Source: Bacillota bacterium
Lineage (GTDB): Bacteria; Bacillota; Limnochordia; Darwinibacteriales; Darwinibacteriaceae
Length of the DNA: 35,432 bases
Assembly: GCA_012518645.1 (NCBI GenBank)
Contig: JAAYRS010000063.1
Coordinates: forward strand, 1-35,432
Direction of reading: 5' to 3'
In this document: positions 33,089-35,432 of the stretch, one piece after another
How the letters are laid out: each line of letters opens with the position of its first letter
Position numbering within the stretch: position 1 is the first letter of the stretch
Notes under the pieces: model-generated
The model's database searches: none
The model's input: the letters and a program-made list of their open reading frames with translations, nothing else
What the model was told of the DNA's origin: nothing
Made by a program: the position numbers and the translations under genes

Positions 33089-34129
33089 CTAATAACCTAA
33101 AGACTGACGTGCACGGACATGCTCATTAAAAGTCCTACTGAACTGGTGAGTGCCGTCCCCCTTGCTCACAAAAAACAAATAGTCGGTTTCGGCCGGCTCC
33201 AGGACAGCTAAAATCGAGGCCAAACCGGGGCTGGCGATGGGCCCGGGGGGTAAACCCCGATTGCGGTAAGTGTTGTAAGGGGATTCAATCTCTAAATCGC
33301 GATAAAGTACCTGAGGCCTATCCTCACTCATTACATACCGTACAGTTGGATCCGCCTGCATAGGCATATCAATTTCCAGGCGGTTCAAGTAAACTGAGGC
33401 CACTAAAGGACGCTCCCGGTCCACCATAATTTCACGTTCCACCACAGAAGCCAGGGTTATTATTTCATGAAGGGTAAACTGCGAGTCCTGCAGCAGTTCC
33501 GCAATTTCCCCTTGGACAACTTGGATAAAGCGGTTGACCATCTGGATAATTAAGTCTTCTTCGGATTGATCCCAACTAAAATGATAGGTATCAGGAAACA
33601 AGTATCCCTCCAAGGATTCGATGGGCAGATCCAAAGGTAAATCATCGCCGTAAACTAAGTAGGCGTTAGATGCCAGCTCAATAAACCGATCTTTATCGGC
33701 CAAGCCCCTATTCGCCATCAGCTGGGCTATTTGCTTAATTTCGTAACCTTCAGGAATCACGACGCGCTCAATAGTAACATCGCCGGTCCGCAAATGATCG
33801 ATTATTTCTAAAGCACTCATGCTAGGATTCAAAAGATAATACCCTGCTTGAATATGCTCTTCCGCCCCAAACACCCGCAGAAATAGGCGGAAAATAAAAG
33901 AATTGCTGATTAGTTCTTCTTTTTCCAGCAGATCGGCAACACTTCCGGCGCTCATCCCCTCCTTAATCCGAATGACTTGGTTTAAAGCGGAAGGATCTGT
34001 GTTGACAGGACCATTAGCTATTAAAAACAACATGGCCAGACTAACAATAACTGCAATTCCCACTAATAACAGAAAACGGACCACCCCGAAAACGGTCCGT
34101 TCAGTGGTTACTTTAAGGCTGTCGGGCAT
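33089..34129 (-). CDS. mltG: Endolytic murein transglycosylase MltG
   Basis: A 346-residue enzyme that cuts nascent peptidoglycan strands and so ends chain growth. One membrane helix (about 18-38) anchors it. A LysM-like stretch (about 50-120) follows, then the YceG domain with EGYLFPDTY, the catalytic Glu in ASVVEREI, and YLNRLEIDMPMQADPTVRY plus the LPPGPIASPG motif. The ATG at 34129 is preferred since GGGGGGTG lies nine bases upstream; a TTG at 34153 would add eight residues. It sits between DUF1292 and U32, the standard Bacillota order. Confidence 0.94.
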   Translation of the reverse strand: MPDSLKVTTERTVFGVVRFLLLVGIAVIVSLAMLFLIANGPVNTDPSALNQVIRIKEGMSAGSVADLLEKEELISNSFIFRLFLRVFGAEEHIQAGYYLLNPSMSALEIIDHLRTGDVTIERVVIPEGYEIKQIAQLMANRGLADKDRFIELASNAYLVYGDDLPLDLPIESLEGYLFPDTYHFSWDQSEEDLIIQMVNRFIQVVQGEIAELLQDSQFTLHEIITLASVVEREIMVDRERPLVASVYLNRLEIDMPMQADPTVRYVMSEDRPQVLYRDLEIESPYNTYRNRGLPPGPIASPGLASILAVLEPAETDYLFFVSKGDGTHQFSRTFNEHVRARQSLGY

Positions 34130-34192
34130 AAAACTAGACACCCCCCAAAACAAGGTAACCTGATAACAAAACTCGCATAAACAAAGGACCTT

Positions 34193-34477
34193 TTATTGTT
34201 CTAACTCCTCAGATTCCAGGACATTGACAACCCGGTCAAATTCGTCGTCGTCTTCGATATCTGTCAAAACCTCTTCACCGTCATCATCAACTTCCACACG
34301 GAAAACGAAAGCACCTTCTTCTGGATTCTCTTCCGGGAGTAAAACAACGTAAACTTGTTCTTCAATTTCTAGATATTCCAACACTGAAAACTCATGTTCA
34401 GTACCGTCTTCATCAATTAAAACGACAACGTCCCCGTGATTTTGGTCCTCTGTCAATGTACTTCCCCCTTCTTTCAT
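34193..34477 (-). CDS. DUF1292 family acidic protein (YrzB-like)
   Basis: A 94-residue, very acidic protein. The core VVLIDEDGTEHEFSVLEYLEIEEQ (in part) and YVVLLPEENPEEGAFVFRVE (in part) match DUF1292. The C-terminal part is a run of Asp/Glu (DDDGEEVLTDIEDDDEFD). Its function is not known. The position between ruvX and mltG is the same as for yrzB in Bacillus subtilis. It follows ruvX after 5 bases, so the two are probably cotranslated. Confidence 0.92.
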   Translation of the reverse strand: MKEGGSTLTEDQNHGDVVVLIDEDGTEHEFSVLEYLEIEEQVYVVLLPEENPEEGAFVFRVEVDDDGEEVLTDIEDDDEFDRVVNVLESEELEQ

Positions 34478-34482
34478 CTACC

Positions 34483-34899
34483 TTAGTTTTTACCTTTATG
34501 ATCTAAATATGCTTGCAAAATAATTGCAGCCGCTACTTTATCAATAACCCGGCGGCGTTTGGCTCGGCTGAGATCACCTTCTAGTAAGATCCTCTCTGCG
34601 GACACTGTAGAAAAGCGTTCATCCCAATATTCGACCGGAAGCCCGAATTCCCTTTTCAATTCCTCCCCGAATTCTATAACTTTATCCGATTCCGGGCCGT
34701 AACTCCCATCGGTACGCCGCGGCAGCCCCACAACAAAACCTTCAGCTTCATATTCCCGGACCAAGCGGTTTAGATTCGCCAAATCTTGTTTCAGCCCCGA
34801 CCTCCAGATTGTAGTCAGCCCCTGGGCCGTCCAGCCCATCAAATCACTGACTGCCACACCAATCGCCTTTTCTCCCAAATCTAAACCTAACAATCTCAT
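34483..34899 (-). CDS. ruvX: Holliday junction resolvase-like RuvX/YqgF
   Basis: A 138-residue RNase-H-fold nuclease. LLGLDLGEKAIGVAVSD carries the first catalytic Asp, EGFVVGLPRRTDGSYGPESD the central conserved loop, and VEYWDERFSTVSAERIL the second acidic cluster. It is thought to process pre-16S rRNA ends; a junction-resolving role is also proposed. The ATG at 34899 is chosen because AAGGGG lies seven bases upstream; an ATG at 34971 would include the hairpin region. Confidence 0.95.
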   Translation of the reverse strand: MRLLGLDLGEKAIGVAVSDLMGWTAQGLTTIWRSGLKQDLANLNRLVREYEAEGFVVGLPRRTDGSYGPESDKVIEFGEELKREFGLPVEYWDERFSTVSAERILLEGDLSRAKRRRVIDKVAAAIILQAYLDHKGKN

Positions 34900-34938
34900 T
34901 TTCTCGCCCCTTAGCTTAAACCGGCCTTGGCAAATTGG

Positions 34939-34984
34939 AAAAATAGAAGGCCACTGTTTGCAGACAATCACACAAACGGTGGCC
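34939..34984 (-). terminator. Hairpin with T-rich tail between ireB and ruvX
   Basis: GGCCACCGTTTG (34973-34984) pairs with CAAACAGTGGCC (34949-34960), 11 pairs with one C-A mismatch, around a 12-base loop, followed by TTCTATTTTTCC on the minus strand. It may act as a partial terminator or attenuator inside the operon. Confidence 0.55.
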
Positions 34985-35015
34985 GCTCACCGCAAACGAC
35001 TGGTGTAGGAACACT

Positions 35016-35273
35016 CTATTTCCCCAAATATTCCTTAACCAACTCCTCCAGGATAAGATCCCGTTCAATCTGGGTAATTAATGATCTCGCATTTTTATGG
35101 CTGGTTATAAAGGTGGGATCCCCGGACATCAGATAGCCCACAATTTGCCCCACAGGATTATATCCTTTTTCCTGCAGTGCTTTTAAAATTTCTTCTAATA
35201 TCGCCCTTACCGACAGAGCCTGTTCAAGCGATTTAGAACGGAACAAGGTCGTTTTATCCTGATAATCGGTCAC
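35016..35273 (-). CDS. ireB: IreB family regulatory phosphoprotein (UPF0297)
   Basis: An 85-residue protein with the highly conserved core EKGYNPVGQIVGYLMSGDP, then TFITSHKNARSLITQIERD and EELVKEYL. In Enterococcus, IreB is phosphorylated by the Ser/Thr kinase IreK and tunes cephalosporin tolerance. The GTG at 35273 is preferred: AAGGAGGGG lies five bases upstream and the length then equals that of the family. A start at ATG 35321 would add 16 residues and abut the alaS stop directly. Confidence 0.94.
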   Translation of the reverse strand: MTDYQDKTTLFRSKSLEQALSVRAILEEILKALQEKGYNPVGQIVGYLMSGDPTFITSHKNARSLITQIERDLILEELVKEYLGK

Positions 35274-35321
35274 AATGACCCCTCCTTGTAATGCTTCGGA
35301 CTCCAATATTATCTTCGGCAT

Positions 35322-35432
35322 TTAAAGCTGGAGTTCCTCCATTCGTTTGCGAAAGATACCCGCACCGAGCTTTAAGGCCTGGGGCAGCTTCTCAGGTAAC
35401 CTTCCCCCGGCTTGGGCCATATCCGGCCGGCC
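35322..35432 (-). CDS. alaS: Alanyl-tRNA synthetase (C-terminal fragment)
   Basis: The last 36 codons of a gene that enters from the right edge, reading GRPDMAQAGGRLPEKLPQAL and on to EELQL. GGRPDMAQAGG is the conserved end of the AlaRS C-terminal (DHHA1) domain. The neighbouring ireB and ruvX genes confirm the identity. The stop codon ends one base before the longer ireB frame. Confidence 0.92.
   Translation of the reverse strand, partial: GRPDMAQAGGRLPEKLPQALKLGAGIFRKRMEELQL

Noticed and set aside
1-35432. CRISPR array, tRNA or rRNA genes, insertion sequences, phage genes
   Set aside because: No regularly spaced repeats, cloverleaf sequences, rRNA segments, transposase motifs or phage structural genes were recognised on either strand.

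Overview
The window looks like a chromosomal segment of a Bacillota (Firmicutes) bacterium, probably an anaerobic Clostridia-like or Limnochordia-like lineage. The evidence is a tyrosyl T-box leader, the block alaS-ireB-ruvX-DUF1292-mltG-U32 peptidase, frequent GTG/TTG starts behind strong AGGAGG-type ribosome sites, and TTGACA/TATAAT promoters. Both substrate-binding proteins have signal peptides without a lipobox cysteine. That is unusual for a single-membrane Gram-positive and raises the possibility of a diderm Bacillota. The lineage is inference; there is no rRNA in the window.

Layout, left to right. 1-4.3 kb: the first codons of mnmA, then an operon of a MarR regulator and a heterodimeric ABC exporter with one degenerate ATP site, read leftward from a promoter carrying a palindromic operator. 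4.3-5.8 kb: tyrS behind a T-box leader with a TAC specifier. 6-12 kb: a complete leftward histidine-degradation operon, hutH-hutU-ftcD-hutI-fchA, which uses tetrahydrofolate to take the formimino group. 12.1-16.6 kb: a divergent ROK regulator and a sugar-type ABC importer (binding protein and two permeases, no ATPase). 16.6-19.2 kb: an unexplained gap, a DUF134 regulator and a Gly/Tyr-rich DUF5320 protein behind a consensus promoter framed by a perfect inverted repeat, a NimA-like flavin protein and an RlmA-type methyltransferase. 19.2-24.4 kb: a GNAT acetyltransferase, cardiolipin synthase, AlkA-like glycosylase, HxlR regulator divergent from dps (with a Fur-like box), and glutamate dehydrogenase. 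24.5-27.2 kb: a three-gene NMT1/SsuA-type importer. 27.4-27.9 kb: a decayed osmoprotectant-binding-protein pseudogene. 27.9-31.8 kb: an antibiotic-type ABC exporter pair and an RlmD-family methyltransferase. 31.9-35.4 kb: U32 peptidase, mltG, DUF1292, ruvX, ireB and the end of alaS.

Functionally, the hut operon makes glutamate plus 5,10-methenyl-THF, and the glutamate dehydrogenase further along could feed that glutamate into 2-oxoglutarate. The rest is mainly transport, stress defence (dps, alkA, nim-like), RNA modification and conserved cell-envelope/cell-cycle housekeeping. I did not find a CRISPR array, tRNA, rRNA, intact insertion sequence, phage module or clearly new multi-gene system. 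The most intriguing locus is the DUF134/DUF5320 pair with its architecturally precise promoter-operator. All functional calls are by motif recognition from the translated sequence; no database search was run.
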